From Chersky-840 sp035532735 (lineage in GTDB: Bacteria; Actinomycetota; Acidimicrobiia; Acidimicrobiales; UBA8190): a stretch of 64,000 nt of DNA. Of the stretch, positions 8,567-17,414 are shown piece after piece (the stretch's first letter is position 1; every line of letters starts with the position of its first letter). The notes beneath the pieces are model-generated. The model saw only the letters and a program-made list of their open reading frames with translations. It searched no databases and was not told where the DNA came from. The translations under genes and the position numbers were made by a program. The DNA is taken from contig DATKQM010000066.1 of assembly GCA_035532735.1 (NCBI GenBank), positions 62,001 through 126,000 on the forward strand. Reading direction: 5' to 3'.

Positions 8567-11203
8567 ATGAGACGGACGTGGGAGTGGCTCGGCCTCAACC
8601 TGGGCAAGCGCGCCGGGACGGTGGCCATCTGCGGCCTGCTCATCACCCTCGCTCTGGGCTTCGGCATCACCACCTTGCGCTTCACCACCAGCAACTCCGA
8701 CTACCTAAACACGAACGACCCGGCCTGGATCAACAACGTCAATTACGAGAAGGTCTTCGGCGGCGACCCCATGGCCGTCCTCTTCACCATGAAGCCGGGG
8801 ACGACGGTCGACAACCTCCTGACCAAGACGAACCAGAGACAGTTCACCACGATCGCCAGGCGCCTGGCAGCCGACCCGTGGGTGTTCAGTGCGGTCACCC
8901 CGATGGACGCCCTGCAGTTCGGTCAAAAGCTTCTGAGCAGTCCCACCGGGAGCCCTCTCGACAGCCCCGCCTTCCATCTCCTGCAGGGGGCCATCTCCCG
9001 AGACACCGACCCCGCCGACAAGCAGATCCGCGCCCACTACCTGACCCAGGAGGGGATCCAGCTCTCCAAGACCCCACCCGCGGACCAGGTCCTCTCCAAT
9101 GCCAAGTGGATGGACTTCGTCATCCACGAGCAAGACGGGACCGTCCGGCAATCGCTGCGGACCTTCGTCCACGACAACCACCACGCCCTGCTGGCGGTGT
9201 ACCTCAAGGGTGACCTCGACATCAATCAGGAGACCACCGCAGCGGCTTCGGTGACCAAGATCATCGACGCTGCGCACTTCCAGAACGTCACCACCATCAC
9301 CACCGGCGTGCCGGCACTGCTCAAGGTCATCAACGACTACCTGAAGCACGGCATCATCGTCCTCGCTCTGGCGGCCGGCGTCATCATGATGACGATCCTG
9401 CTCTTGTCCTTCACGGTGCGGTGGAGACTTCTGGCCTTCGCCATCGTGGCGGTCGGCCTCATCTGGGGCTTCGGGCTCGTGGGCTATTTCGGGGTCCCAC
9501 TCACCTTGGCCACCATCGCCGCGCTACCGGTCTTGCTCGGCGTGGGGATGGACTATGCGATCCAGATGCATTCGCGCATCGAGGAAGAGGTCCTCCTCGA
9601 CCGCGCCTCCCACCCCATCCAGGCCGCGGCGCGTGGCCTCGGGCCTGCACTGTTGGTCGTCACGTTCGACGCCGTCTTCGCGTTCATGGCGTTGTGGTTC
9701 GCCAAGACCCCCGCCATTCGCGAATTCGGCTCACTCCTGGTGATCGGGATCATCGCGGTCTGTGTGTGCAGCATCATCGCCACTCTGGCCGTGCTCGGCA
9801 TCCGCGAGTACAAGTCACCCACCAAGGGTAAGGATTTCAGCCAGGGTCGGCTCAGCCGGGTGGCGGTCTTCTTGGGCAGCCTCCCCCAACGCACCGCCGT
9901 ACCGCTGGCCATCATCAGCGTGGTCATCTTGCTGTCGGGGATCGCCGTCGAAGGGAAGCTGGCGCTGCAGACCGACCCCATCTCGTGGGTCAACCCGCAC
10001 TCGCAGGCCATCAAGGACATCAAGCAGCTCAAAGCCGCCACCGGGTCCGACAACGAAATCGCCATGCGGATCTCGACCACCCATCCATGGAGCAACCAGA
10101 CCATCGACTACGTGGTCAACTTCTCACACCAGCTCGAGAAGAAGTACCCCGACGCTCTCTTCCCCGCCGCTGGCCTCGTGAACACGATCGATCAATTCGT
10201 CACGGTCAAGGGCATGAAGGAGGTTCCGCCCACCGGGGCGGAGATGCAGGGCATTTACCTCATCGCGCCCCCCGGCATCATAAAGACGACGGTGGCCCAC
10301 AACGGCGCGGCGTTGAACGTGATCTTCCTGGGGAGGACCGACACCCTCGACCAGCTCCAACCGGTGGTGAAGGACCTCGAAGGTGGGATCAACCCGCCGG
10401 CGGGGATCTCCGTGGCACCCGGTGGCATCGCCACGGTGGGCGTGGGTCTGATCCAGAACCTCGAGAAGTCCCGAGTCCAGCTCACCTATCTGGCCATCCT
10501 CTTCGTGGGCCTCTTCCTCACCTTCCGGTTGCGGAGCCTGGTCAGGGCGCTGTTGTCGCTCGTTCCCGTGCTCGTGGCCGTGGGGGCGGTGTCGCTCATC
10601 GGTGTGGCCTTCCACCTCAAGCTGAGCCCGGTCACGGCGGTGGCGGGGCCCCTGGTGGTGGCTGTCTGTACCGAGTTCACGTCCCTCATCCTGTTGCGGT
10701 TCGTCGAGGAGCGGGCCCGGGGCCTGACCCCGCGCCAAGCGATGGACGCCACGGCCCGGCGTACCGGTAGGGCGTTCATGGTCTCGGGCATGACCGCCAT
10801 CGCCGGTGTGGCGGTCCTCGGCGTCTCGTCGATGCCTCTGTTGAGCGACTTCGGCATCATCGTCGCCATCAACATCACCGTCGCTCTGCTGAGCGCCCTG
10901 ATCGTGCTCCCGCCCATCTTGGTCTGGGCCGACCAGCGCAACTGGGTCTCGCGCGGGCTCATCAAGAAGCCACCACCGCTCTTCGAGACGGTCGACGAGC
11001 GCTACCCCGAGCTCGTCACCAGCAACGGCAGTGTGGACGGCCACGCCGAGCCCAACGGCACTGTCGGCAACGGTCGTCCCGCCCCGCCGGTGCCCCAGCC
11101 ACAAGCGCCGCAACCTCAGCCCCAGCCGGTGGCACCGGGATTGCACGTCCCGCCGACGAAGGCTCCCTCCGCTCTGTGGCTGCCGCAATTCGACAACGGC
11201 TGA
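8567..11203 (+). CDS. RND/MMPL-family membrane transporter
   Basis: Large inner-membrane protein (878 residues) of the RND superfamily, closest in layout to MMPL/HpnN-type lipid transporters. It has the duplicated architecture: a TM helix near the N-terminus, an extracytoplasmic loop (about residues 40-270), a TM bundle (about 270-430) with GVGMDYAIQMHSR (the MMPL signature region), a second TM and loop (about 460-640), a second TM bundle (about 650-800), and a Pro/Gln-rich cytoplasmic tail. I chose ATG at 8567 because GGGGGG lies just upstream; a GTG eight codons earlier is possible. No adaptor or substrate gene is adjacent; the neighbours are his genes. A lipid or polyketide-lipid cargo is inferred from family only. 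Confidence 0.88.
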   Translation: MRRTWEWLGLNLGKRAGTVAICGLLITLALGFGITTLRFTTSNSDYLNTNDPAWINNVNYEKVFGGDPMAVLFTMKPGTTVDNLLTKTNQRQFTTIARRLAADPWVFSAVTPMDALQFGQKLLSSPTGSPLDSPAFHLLQGAISRDTDPADKQIRAHYLTQEGIQLSKTPPADQVLSNAKWMDFVIHEQDGTVRQSLRTFVHDNHHALLAVYLKGDLDINQETTAAASVTKIIDAAHFQNVTTITTGVPALLKVINDYLKHGIIVLALAAGVIMMTILLLSFTVRWRLLAFAIVAVGLIWGFGLVGYFGVPLTLATIAALPVLLGVGMDYAIQMHSRIEEEVLLDRASHPIQAAARGLGPALLVVTFDAVFAFMALWFAKTPAIREFGSLLVIGIIAVCVCSIIATLAVLGIREYKSPTKGKDFSQGRLSRVAVFLGSLPQRTAVPLAIISVVILLSGIAVEGKLALQTDPISWVNPHSQAIKDIKQLKAATGSDNEIAMRISTTHPWSNQTIDYVVNFSHQLEKKYPDALFPAAGLVNTIDQFVTVKGMKEVPPTGAEMQGIYLIAPPGIIKTTVAHNGAALNVIFLGRTDTLDQLQPVVKDLEGGINPPAGISVAPGGIATVGVGLIQNLEKSRVQLTYLAILFVGLFLTFRLRSLVRALLSLVPVLVAVGAVSLIGVAFHLKLSPVTAVAGPLVVAVCTEFTSLILLRFVEERARGLTPRQAMDATARRTGRAFMVSGMTAIAGVAVLGVSSMPLLSDFGIIVAINITVALLSALIVLPPILVWADQRNWVSRGLIKKPPPLFETVDERYPELVTSNGSVDGHAEPNGTVGNGRPAPPVPQPQAPQPQPQPVAPGLHVPPTKAPSALWLPQFDNG

Positions 11204-11220
11204 TCCCCCGCCGTTTTTGA

Positions 11221-11270
11221 ACCAGTCCGTCTCCAAGAAACGAGTCCGTCTCCAGGGACCAGTCCGTCTT
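11221..11270. repeat. Three tandem copies of an 18-19 bp unit containing AGTCCGTCT
   Basis: AGTCCGTCT begins at 11224, 11243 and 11261, and the flanking bases are also similar (ACCAGTCCGTCTCCA and variants). It lies between the convergent ends of the MMPL and GroES-like genes. No function is assigned. Confidence 0.8.
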
Positions 11271-11287
11271 TGAAGGAGCAGCCTTTG

Positions 11288-11647
11288 CTACAGGTAGAGG
11301 CCGGTCCCGCTGTCGATGCGCTCGGACGCCACGGCATGGATGTCGCGTTCGCGCAGGATCACGTACTCGTCGCCTTGGACTTCCACCTCGAAGCGGTCCT
11401 CGGGGTTGAACAGGACCTTGTCACCCACCTTGATGGACCGGACGTGCGGTCCGACCGCCACGACCTCGGCCCACAAGAGTCGGCGCGACACCTGCGCGGT
11501 GGCGGGAATGAGGATGCCCGAGCGTGATCGCCGCTCGCCCTCGGCCACCGGGGTCTGGGCCAGCACCCGGTCCGCCAGCATGATGATGGGCTGCTTGGGC
11601 GACGGGGAGGGCGAGGTCGATCGAGCTGCCTTCCTCTCAGGAGCCAC
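11288..11647 (-). CDS. GroES-like co-chaperonin (Cpn10) with N-terminal extension
   Basis: A Cpn10-fold protein of 119 residues, longer than ordinary GroES (about 97-100). The core begins at MLADRVLAQTP; the mobile-loop segment reads SRSGILIP, and VVAVGP, VGDKVLF and the final strand (YVILRERDIHAV) are clear. About 27 residues rich in Ser, Pro and Lys precede the core, and the loop flank is unusually basic (GERRSRS). No groEL is adjacent, and the gene follows hisF by 37 bases. The GTG start at 11647 is supported by TACGGT six bases upstream, the leaderless arrangement seen elsewhere in the window. It may be a second, divergent GroES rather than the main chaperonin partner. Confidence 0.85.
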   Translation of the reverse strand: MAPERKAARSTSPSPSPKQPIIMLADRVLAQTPVAEGERRSRSGILIPATAQVSRRLLWAEVVAVGPHVRSIKVGDKVLFNPEDRFEVEVQGDEYVILRERDIHAVASERIDSGTGLYL

Positions 11648-11653
11648 GGGCGC

Positions 11654-11659
11654 ACCGTA
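11654..11659 (-). promoter_or_regulatory. Putative leaderless-type -10 of the GroES-like gene
   Basis: TACGGT on the minus strand ends six bases before the GTG start. It suggests the gene has its own promoter rather than depending on the his operon. Confidence 0.5.
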
Positions 11660-11684
11660 GCCGATCCCCCGCGCGCTCCAATCC

Positions 11685-12458
11685 CTAGGCAGGGGCCGGA
11701 GGGCGCACCACGACGCCGTGCGCGGCGAGATAGTTCTTCGCCTGGGCCACGGTGTACTCCTGTCGGTGGAAGATCGACGCCGCCAAGACGGCGTCGGCAC
11801 GTCCGAGCGTCGCTCCCTCGACGAGGTGCTCGAGGTTCCCCACCCCACCCGACGCCACGACGGGGACACTGACGGCATCGACGATGGCACGGGTGAGCTC
11901 GACGTCGAACCCGTGGCGCGTCCCGTCGCGGTCCATCGACGTCACGAGGATCTCGCCCGCGCCCGTCGCCGCGCACTCATCGGCCCACGCCACGGCGTCC
12001 CGGCCCGTCTCGTGTCGGCCGCCGTGGGTATAGACCTCCCAGTGCGCGCCGGAGGTCCGTCGTCTTGCGTCGATGGCGACCACGACGCACTGCGAACCGA
12101 ACTCGTCTGCCAGCCGGCTGATCAGGGTGGGATCGAGGATCGCAGCGGTGTTCAACGCAACCTTGTCGGCACCGGCGCGCAACAGCCGTCGGGCATCGTC
12201 GGGGGCCCGGACCCCTCCGCCCACGGTGAAGGGGATGAATACCTTCTCCGCGGTGCGCGACACCACGTCCACCATCGTGTCGCGCTCGTGCGCCGAGGCC
12301 GTGATGTCGAGAAAGACGAGCTCGTCGGCACCCTCGGCGTCATAGCGCGCCGCCAATTCCACGGGATCGCCGGCGTCGACGAGGTCCACGAAGCGCACCC
12401 CCTTCACGACCCGACCGGCATCGACGTCGAGGCACGGGATCACACGGACGGCACGCAC
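11685..12458 (-). CDS. hisF: Imidazole glycerol phosphate synthase, cyclase subunit
   Basis: Cyclase half of the HisH-HisF synthase, turning PRFAR and ammonia into IGP and AICAR. The 257-residue TIM barrel has both catalytic aspartates in their motifs (CLDVDAGRVVKG at the N-terminus and VVAIDARR mid-protein) and the phosphate-binding GGVGNLEHL. The GTG start at 12458 lies inside the end of hisA (19-bp overlap), so translation is probably coupled. Last histidine gene of the hisDCBHAF run. Confidence 0.97.
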   Translation of the reverse strand: MRAVRVIPCLDVDAGRVVKGVRFVDLVDAGDPVELAARYDAEGADELVFLDITASAHERDTMVDVVSRTAEKVFIPFTVGGGVRAPDDARRLLRAGADKVALNTAAILDPTLISRLADEFGSQCVVVAIDARRRTSGAHWEVYTHGGRHETGRDAVAWADECAATGAGEILVTSMDRDGTRHGFDVELTRAIVDAVSVPVVASGGVGNLEHLVEGATLGRADAVLAASIFHRQEYTVAQAKNYLAAHGVVVRPPAPA

Positions 12459-13198
12459 GCGGCGATCGCCTCCTCGACGGTCATGGCCCCTTGGACCAAC
12501 GCGGTCCCGACGATCGCACCCGCCAGTCGTCGACCCCCGCCACCGGGAGCCCCCTGGGCCTCGAGGTCGGCCAACATCGAAAGGTCCTGGGGCGACCGGA
12601 CACCGCCCGACGCCACCACTTCATGCGCGGTCAGCTCCAGGGTGGCGCGTAACCCCACCAGGTCCGGACCTCCGAGCATGCCGTCGCGGTCGATGGCGGT
12701 GACGACCACGGCCCCGATGTCCACGTCCGCCAGTCGATCGAGAGCCGAGCCCAGTGTGGTCCCCCCTGATTGCTCCCAGCCCCGAACGGCCAACTCCGCG
12801 CCCGCGCCTCTGTGGTCGAGACCCACCGCCACCCGTCCCGGATACTGCTCCGCCAGGGCTTCGACGAGCTCGGGCGTCTCGAGCGCGGCCGTGCCGAGGA
12901 CGACCCGTTCGATCCCGTGGTCCAGCAGCGCGGCGGCGTCGGCGGGACCGCGCACTCCCCCGCCCGCTTGCACCTTGACCTCGACCGCGGCGGCAATCTC
13001 CAGCACGACGTCCCGGTTGACCGGCTCCCCGGTGCGCGCCGCGTCGAGGTCCACCACGTGGATCCAGGCCGCGCCTCCTGCCACATAGGAGCGGGCCAGG
13101 GCCACCGGGTCGCCGTAACCGCGCACCCGGCCGAAGTCGCCCTGGACGAGGCGGACCGCGCCCCGGTCGTGGAGGTCGATGGCGGGAAAAAGCTCCAT
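12440..13198 (-). CDS. hisA: ProFAR isomerase (phosphoribosylformimino-AICAR-phosphate isomerase)
   Basis: Amadori rearrangement of ProFAR to PRFAR in histidine synthesis. The 252 residues form the HisA/HisF-type barrel: PAIDLHDRGAVRLVQGDF at the N-terminus with the catalytic Asp, QAGGGVRGP, and TAIDRDGMLGGPD with the second Asp. In actinobacteria lacking trpF this enzyme (PriA) also isomerises phosphoribosylanthranilate; whether that applies here cannot be judged from this window. The ATG at 13198 is eight bases after the hisH stop. Confidence 0.95.
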   Translation of the reverse strand: MELFPAIDLHDRGAVRLVQGDFGRVRGYGDPVALARSYVAGGAAWIHVVDLDAARTGEPVNRDVVLEIAAAVEVKVQAGGGVRGPADAAALLDHGIERVVLGTAALETPELVEALAEQYPGRVAVGLDHRGAGAELAVRGWEQSGGTTLGSALDRLADVDIGAVVVTAIDRDGMLGGPDLVGLRATLELTAHEVVASGGVRSPQDLSMLADLEAQGAPGGGGRRLAGAIVGTALVQGAMTVEEAIAACVPSV

Positions 13199-13206
13199 GG
13201 CTTCGT

Positions 13207-13845
13207 TCAGCCGCGCCCAGGCACGTTGCCGCACGCGGCCACGAAGTTGGCGAGGATGCCGAGCCCGACCGAACCGGACTTCTCGGGGTGGAATTGCGCT
13301 CCCCACACCGGCCCCCGTTCCGCCACGGCGACCACCTCGCCGCCGTAGTCACACACGGCCACGGCGTCGTCGGTCACCTCGGGCGCATAGGAGTGAACGA
13401 AGTACACCCACGATCCCGGTGCGATCCCCTCCAGGAGGCCGCCGTCGGTGCCCGGGCGTCGCACCAGTTGGTTCCACTGCATCTGGGGCCTCTTCACCCC
13501 AGCGGGCAAGGACCGCACCGTGCCGGGGAGGACCCCGAGTCCCGCCACGGTGGGCGACTCCTCGGATCCCTCGTAGAGCAACTGGAGTCCCACGCAGATG
13601 CCCAGGAACGGCACCCCGCGGGCCAGGGCGTCGTCGACGGCACGGTGGAGCCCCGTGGCGCGCAGCGCCTGCGCGCACCGACCGAACGCGCCCACCCCGG
13701 GCAGGACCACCCCCGTCGCACCGGCGGCGTCGTCGGGATCGGTGACGAGCCGGGCATCAGCTCCGAGGTGGACGAAGGCCTTGTGCGCGGAGCCGAGGTT
13801 GCCGATGCCGTAGTCGAGGACGGCGATGCCTCCGTCCATCCTCAC
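13207..13845 (-). CDS. hisH: Imidazole glycerol phosphate synthase, glutaminase subunit
   Basis: Class I glutamine amidotransferase that supplies ammonia to HisF. Its 212 residues contain the nucleophile Cys in GICVGLQLL, the oxyanion PGVGAF, FVHSYAPE, and the His-Glu pair in QFHPEKS. The GTG at 13845 overlaps the hisB stop as GTGA; an in-frame ATG two codons later is an alternative. Confidence 0.96.
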   Translation of the reverse strand: MRMDGGIAVLDYGIGNLGSAHKAFVHLGADARLVTDPDDAAGATGVVLPGVGAFGRCAQALRATGLHRAVDDALARGVPFLGICVGLQLLYEGSEESPTVAGLGVLPGTVRSLPAGVKRPQMQWNQLVRRPGTDGGLLEGIAPGSWVYFVHSYAPEVTDDAVAVCDYGGEVVAVAERGPVWGAQFHPEKSGSVGLGILANFVAACGNVPGRG

Positions 13846-14462
13846 ACCCCGTCGGTGGTGCCCAACGTGCCTTTGGTCGAGGGCACACCCCCACCTTCGA
13901 TGCGAAGCGCGTCGCGCAGTGCCCGGGCCGTTGCCTTGAACGAGGCCTCGAGGACGTGGTGGGTGTTCTTCCCGGTGACGAGGCGGAGGTGCATCGTGAT
14001 CCCCGACGCGGTGACAAAGGCGCGCCAGAACTCCTCGGCCAGTTGCGGGTCGAAGGGTGGCGCGCCGAGTGGCGCCACGTCCGGGCCGAACGCCACGTCG
14101 TAGGCGAGATAGGGCCGGCCGGAGATGTCGAGCGCCACTTCCACGAGCGCCTCATCCAGGGGCAGGGCGATCGATGCGAACCGGCGGATGCCGGCCTTGT
14201 CCCCCAGTGCTTCGTCCAGCGCCTCGCCGAGCACGATGCCGACGTCCTCCACGGTGTGGTGCGCGTCGACATGGAGGTCACCCGTCGCCTTCACGGTGAG
14301 ATCGAGCCCTCCGTGACGTCCGAGTTGGGACAGCATGTGGTCGAAGAAGGGAATCCCGGTCTCGACCTCCACCGACCCCGTCCCGTCGAGGGACATCGCC
14401 ACGTCGATGGCGGTCTCCTTGGTCCGGCGCTGGCGCGCCGCGGCGCGAGGAGCCGGGCTCAT
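13842..14462 (-). CDS. hisB: Imidazoleglycerol-phosphate dehydratase
   Basis: Mn-dependent dehydration of IGP to imidazole acetol phosphate. Monofunctional form (206 residues) without the phosphatase domain. The two metal-binding motifs are HHTVEDVG and THHVLEASFKA; FFDHMLSQLGRHGG near the N-terminus is also diagnostic. The start follows the hisC stop by 66 bases, a stretch in which I see no other feature. Confidence 0.97.
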   Translation of the reverse strand: MSPAPRAAARQRRTKETAIDVAMSLDGTGSVEVETGIPFFDHMLSQLGRHGGLDLTVKATGDLHVDAHHTVEDVGIVLGEALDEALGDKAGIRRFASIALPLDEALVEVALDISGRPYLAYDVAFGPDVAPLGAPPFDPQLAEEFWRAFVTASGITMHLRLVTGKNTHHVLEASFKATARALRDALRIEGGGVPSTKGTLGTTDGV

Positions 14463-14528
14463 CGACTCAGCCGGTCGGGAGCGAGCAAGGTGCGGTCGTT
14501 CTCGAGAGGTGTCATGGAACCGACCAGG

Positions 14529-15620
14529 CTATGCGCTTGACGGGTCCAGGCTGGCTCGCAGGGCGGCCAGGAACCGGTCGTTCTCCTGTGGTGTCCCCAC
14601 CGTGACCCGAAGGCAGTTGTCGAGCCCCGGCCAACTCGAGCAGTCGCGCACCAAGACCGACGCACGAAGCAGGTCCTGCCAGACATCGGTGGCGGCCCGG
14701 GCACTGGGGCGGAAGAGGATGAAGTTGGCGTCCGAGGGCCACGACTCCAGCGGCAGTTCCGCCAGGGCAGAGGCGATGCGGCCCCGCTCCTCGGTGATGA
14801 GCGCCACGCGCGCCTCCATGGCGTCGACGTAGCGCAAGGCCAGTCGCCCCGCCGCCTGGGTCATGGCATCGAGGTGGTATGGCAAGACCACAGCCTCACA
14901 CCCACCTACCACGGCGGGATCGGCGACGAGGTACCCGAGACGACACGCCGCCATCGACCACGTCTTGGAGAAGGTACGCACCACGACCAGTCGCTCGACC
15001 CCACTGACGCCACCGCGCACGAGGTCGAGCGCGCTCCACGGCGAGAACTGGCCGTAGGCCTCGTCGATGACGACGAGCCCCGGGGCCCGCTCGAGGACAT
15101 GGGCCACGACCTCGGGTGGCTCGGCTCGTCCGGTGGGATTGTTGGGTGAGCACAAGAACGTGATCACCGGCTGGGCCTCGTCGATGACCCGGTCGAGGAC
15201 CTCGAGGTCGACGCGGTGGTCCGGGCCCCGCCAGCCCCGCACCACGGTGGTGGCGGTGACCGAGGCGATGTGGCTGTGCAGCGCGTAGGTCGGCTCGAAC
15301 AGCGCGGCCACCCGCCCTGGGCCCCCGTAGGCGAGCAGCAGGCATTGGAGGACTTCATTGGACCCGTTGGCGCAGAAGACCCGGGTCGGGTCGGTCCCGT
15401 GGAACTCGGCCAGGGCGCCTCGTAGGGCGGTGGCATCACGGTCCGGATAGCGATTGAAGTCGATCCCACCCAGCTCGTCGCGCAGCTCGTCGAGCCACTC
15501 CGGCGGCGGCGGGAGCGGCGACTCGTTGGTGTTGAGCCGCACGTCGACCTCGACCTGCGGCGAGTGGTACCCCGACAGCACCGTCAGGTCCTGTCGAAGC
15601 GGGACGGGGGCCCCCATCAC
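14529..15620 (-). CDS. hisC: Histidinol-phosphate aminotransferase
   Basis: PLP enzyme transferring an amino group from glutamate to imidazole acetol phosphate. The 363-residue fold type I aminotransferase shows NTNESPLPPPP at the N-terminus, SPNNPTG, DEAYGQFS, and the PLP-binding lysine in RTFSKTWSMAACRLGY. Its ATG overlaps the hisD stop (ATGA, 15617-15620). Confidence 0.96.
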   Translation of the reverse strand: MMGAPVPLRQDLTVLSGYHSPQVEVDVRLNTNESPLPPPPEWLDELRDELGGIDFNRYPDRDATALRGALAEFHGTDPTRVFCANGSNEVLQCLLLAYGGPGRVAALFEPTYALHSHIASVTATTVVRGWRGPDHRVDLEVLDRVIDEAQPVITFLCSPNNPTGRAEPPEVVAHVLERAPGLVVIDEAYGQFSPWSALDLVRGGVSGVERLVVVRTFSKTWSMAACRLGYLVADPAVVGGCEAVVLPYHLDAMTQAAGRLALRYVDAMEARVALITEERGRIASALAELPLESWPSDANFILFRPSARAATDVWQDLLRASVLVRDCSSWPGLDNCLRVTVGTPQENDRFLAALRASLDPSSA

Positions 15621-16906
15621 GCCTCGCCCCGCACGACGACGGACTGGGCGTGCGCAGGAAGCCCCTCGGCCTGGGCGATGACGGCAACGTGCGGGGCGAG
15701 CCGAGCCAGCGTGGCGGCGTCCATCGACACGGCGTGGATGTGGGTGCGGAAGTCGTCGACACGAAGCGCCGAGGCGAACCGCGCCGTGCGGGCGGTCGGT
15801 AGGACATGGTTGGGCCCGGCCAGGTAGTCACCCACACTGGCCGGGGCATACGGGCCGAGGAACACCGCACCGGCTGATCGCACCAGCGGGAGCAGCTCGA
15901 GGGCATTCTCGACGAGCAGCTCCAGATGCTCGGGCGCCACCACATTGGCGACGTCCAGGGCCTGGGCCGGCCCGTCCACCAACGCGATGTATCCGCCGCT
16001 GCCCAACGTGGCCTCGAGGTCGGCCCGGCGAGCCGAGCTCGCCACCAGCCGGTCCACCTCGGCATCCACGGCGTCGGCCGCCTGTGGCGACCAGGTCACC
16101 AGCCAGGCGAGGCCGTCGGGGCCGTGCTCGGCTTGGACCACGACATCGATGGCGGCCCACGCCACCGGCGTGGCGTCATCGGCGACCACCACCACCTCCG
16201 ACGGCCCCGCGAACGCGGATGGGACCCCCACGATCCCAGAGACCTGACGCTTGGCCTCGGCCACGTACCGGTTGCCCGGACCGGCAATGACGTCCACGGG
16301 CCGAATCGACTCCGTGCCGAACGCCATCGCCGCGATCGCCTGGGCACCGCCCACGCGGTAGACCTCGTCGATGCCGGCGATGGCTGCGGCCGCCAAGGTC
16401 TCGGTGGCGATGGTCCCGTCGGGTCCGGGGGGAACGCACAGCACCAGCTCGGCCACGCCCGCCACCCGGGCAGGAGCCGCGCACATGAGCACGGTCGAGG
16501 GATACCGGGCCCGTCCTCCCGGGGCGTAGAGCCCGGCCCGGGTGACCGGTCGGACGACATGGCGGACGACGACCCCGTCGTTCTCGAAGTCGGAGACCGG
16601 CCCCGGCTCGTGGGCGTGGTAGGCGAGGATCCGGGTGTAGGCGAGCTCCAAGGCGGCCCGGAGGCCCGGATCGAGACGCTCGAGCGCTTCGTGGAGTTCC
16701 TTCTGGGGCACCAGGAGGGTGTCGATCTCGACCTTGTCGAATCTCCGGGTGAGGGCCCGGACGGCATCGTCACCACCGGCGCGTACTTCGTCGAGCACGG
16801 CGCGCACGGCGTCACTGGGGAAGGCCTGTTCGACCTTTGGACGCGGCAACGCCGCCGCCAACTGGTGGGCGGGAACACCACGCAGGTCCAGACGGGTGAG
16901 GGGCAC
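15617..16906 (-). CDS. hisD: Histidinol dehydrogenase
   Basis: Zn-dependent NAD oxidoreductase catalysing the last two steps of histidine synthesis. It is 429 residues long, as usual. Family motifs include AGLYAPGGRARYPST, IAGPGNRYVAEAKR, FAGPSEVVVVAD, and the zinc and catalytic region VVAPEHLELL. First gene of the hisDCBHAF operon, with TACGAT nine bases before its GTG start and a divergent small gene beyond. hisG and hisE are outside the window. Confidence 0.97.
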   Translation of the reverse strand: MPLTRLDLRGVPAHQLAAALPRPKVEQAFPSDAVRAVLDEVRAGGDDAVRALTRRFDKVEIDTLLVPQKELHEALERLDPGLRAALELAYTRILAYHAHEPGPVSDFENDGVVVRHVVRPVTRAGLYAPGGRARYPSTVLMCAAPARVAGVAELVLCVPPGPDGTIATETLAAAAIAGIDEVYRVGGAQAIAAMAFGTESIRPVDVIAGPGNRYVAEAKRQVSGIVGVPSAFAGPSEVVVVADDATPVAWAAIDVVVQAEHGPDGLAWLVTWSPQAADAVDAEVDRLVASSARRADLEATLGSGGYIALVDGPAQALDVANVVAPEHLELLVENALELLPLVRSAGAVFLGPYAPASVGDYLAGPNHVLPTARTARFASALRVDDFRTHIHAVSMDAATLARLAPHVAVIAQAEGLPAHAQSVVVRGEA

Positions 16907-16915
16907 CGAGACCCG

Positions 16916-16921
16916 ATCGTA
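16916..16921 (-). promoter_or_regulatory. Putative -10 element of the hisDCBHAF operon
   Basis: TACGAT on the minus strand with nine bases to the hisD GTG. The same nine-base spacing occurs at cysD, hisI and the DUF948-like gene. No attenuator or T-box is seen in the 139-bp gap. Confidence 0.45.
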
Positions 16922-17045
16922 CTCCGGGCACCTCGGGCCTCCGGCCCTGGTGAGAGCGTCGCAACTCGTGCAGGGGGACCCCTCGGGTGGCGACGGTCGG
17001 CGTGGTGGCTTCGCATCCCCAGTTGCTATCGGTCATCATCAGGGC

Positions 17046-17246
17046 GTGTCCGCCCCCCTCGCCGAACTGTCGTCGCTGGCGACGGCTCTCGAGGAACTGC
17101 GCCAGCGTGTGGCCACCATCGCCGATCAGGCCGCGTCGGAGCAGGACGACGACACCGCCTCCGAGCTCTTCGCCGTGGAACGGGCCCTGACCGGCGCCCA
17201 TCGGCGCCTCGGTCGGATCACGTCGGCCCCCGGCCGACGCCGGTAA
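17046..17246 (+). CDS. Small coiled-coil protein of unknown function
   Basis: A 66-residue, probably all-helical protein rich in Ala, Leu, Glu and Arg; heptad-like spacing is visible in ALEELRQRVATIAD and ELFAVERALTGAHRRL. There is no signal peptide, TM segment or cysteine. A GTG start at 17046 is chosen because the upstream frame is antisense to hisD. It is divergent from hisD and ends at TAA just before a strong hairpin, which supports it being a real transcript. I do not recognise the family. Confidence 0.6.
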   Translation: MSAPLAELSSLATALEELRQRVATIADQAASEQDDDTASELFAVERALTGAHRRLGRITSAPGRRR

Positions 17247-17251
17247 AGCGC

Positions 17252-17277
17252 CGACGGCGCCCTTGCGGGCGCCGTCG
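17252..17277. terminator. Hairpin between convergent genes
   Basis: Ten perfect base pairs (CGACGGCGCC / GGCGCCGTCG) around a six-base loop, starting five bases after the small gene's stop codon. There is no U-tract; in GC-rich actinobacteria such hairpins still commonly mark 3' ends. Confidence 0.55.
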
Positions 17278-17323
17278 CGCGAGTGGGCCAGATGGCGGAT
17301 CCCGGCCGCACTCATCGGAACCA

Positions 17324-17348
17324 GGTGGCGGGAACCGGTTCCGTCACC
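17324..17348. other. 25-bp near-palindrome centred on GGAACCGGTTCC
   Basis: The 12-bp perfect palindrome GGAACCGGTTCC is flanked by GGTGGCG and GTCACC, extending the symmetry with one unpaired position. It lies downstream of nth and the small coiled-coil gene, so an operator role is not obvious; it may be a bidirectional terminator stem. Confidence 0.5.
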
Positions 17349-17414
17349 TTTACAACACCACGCCCCGCCCGCGCCTTCCAGGGACAGGACAAAAACTTCA
17401 GCCCAACTCCTCGG

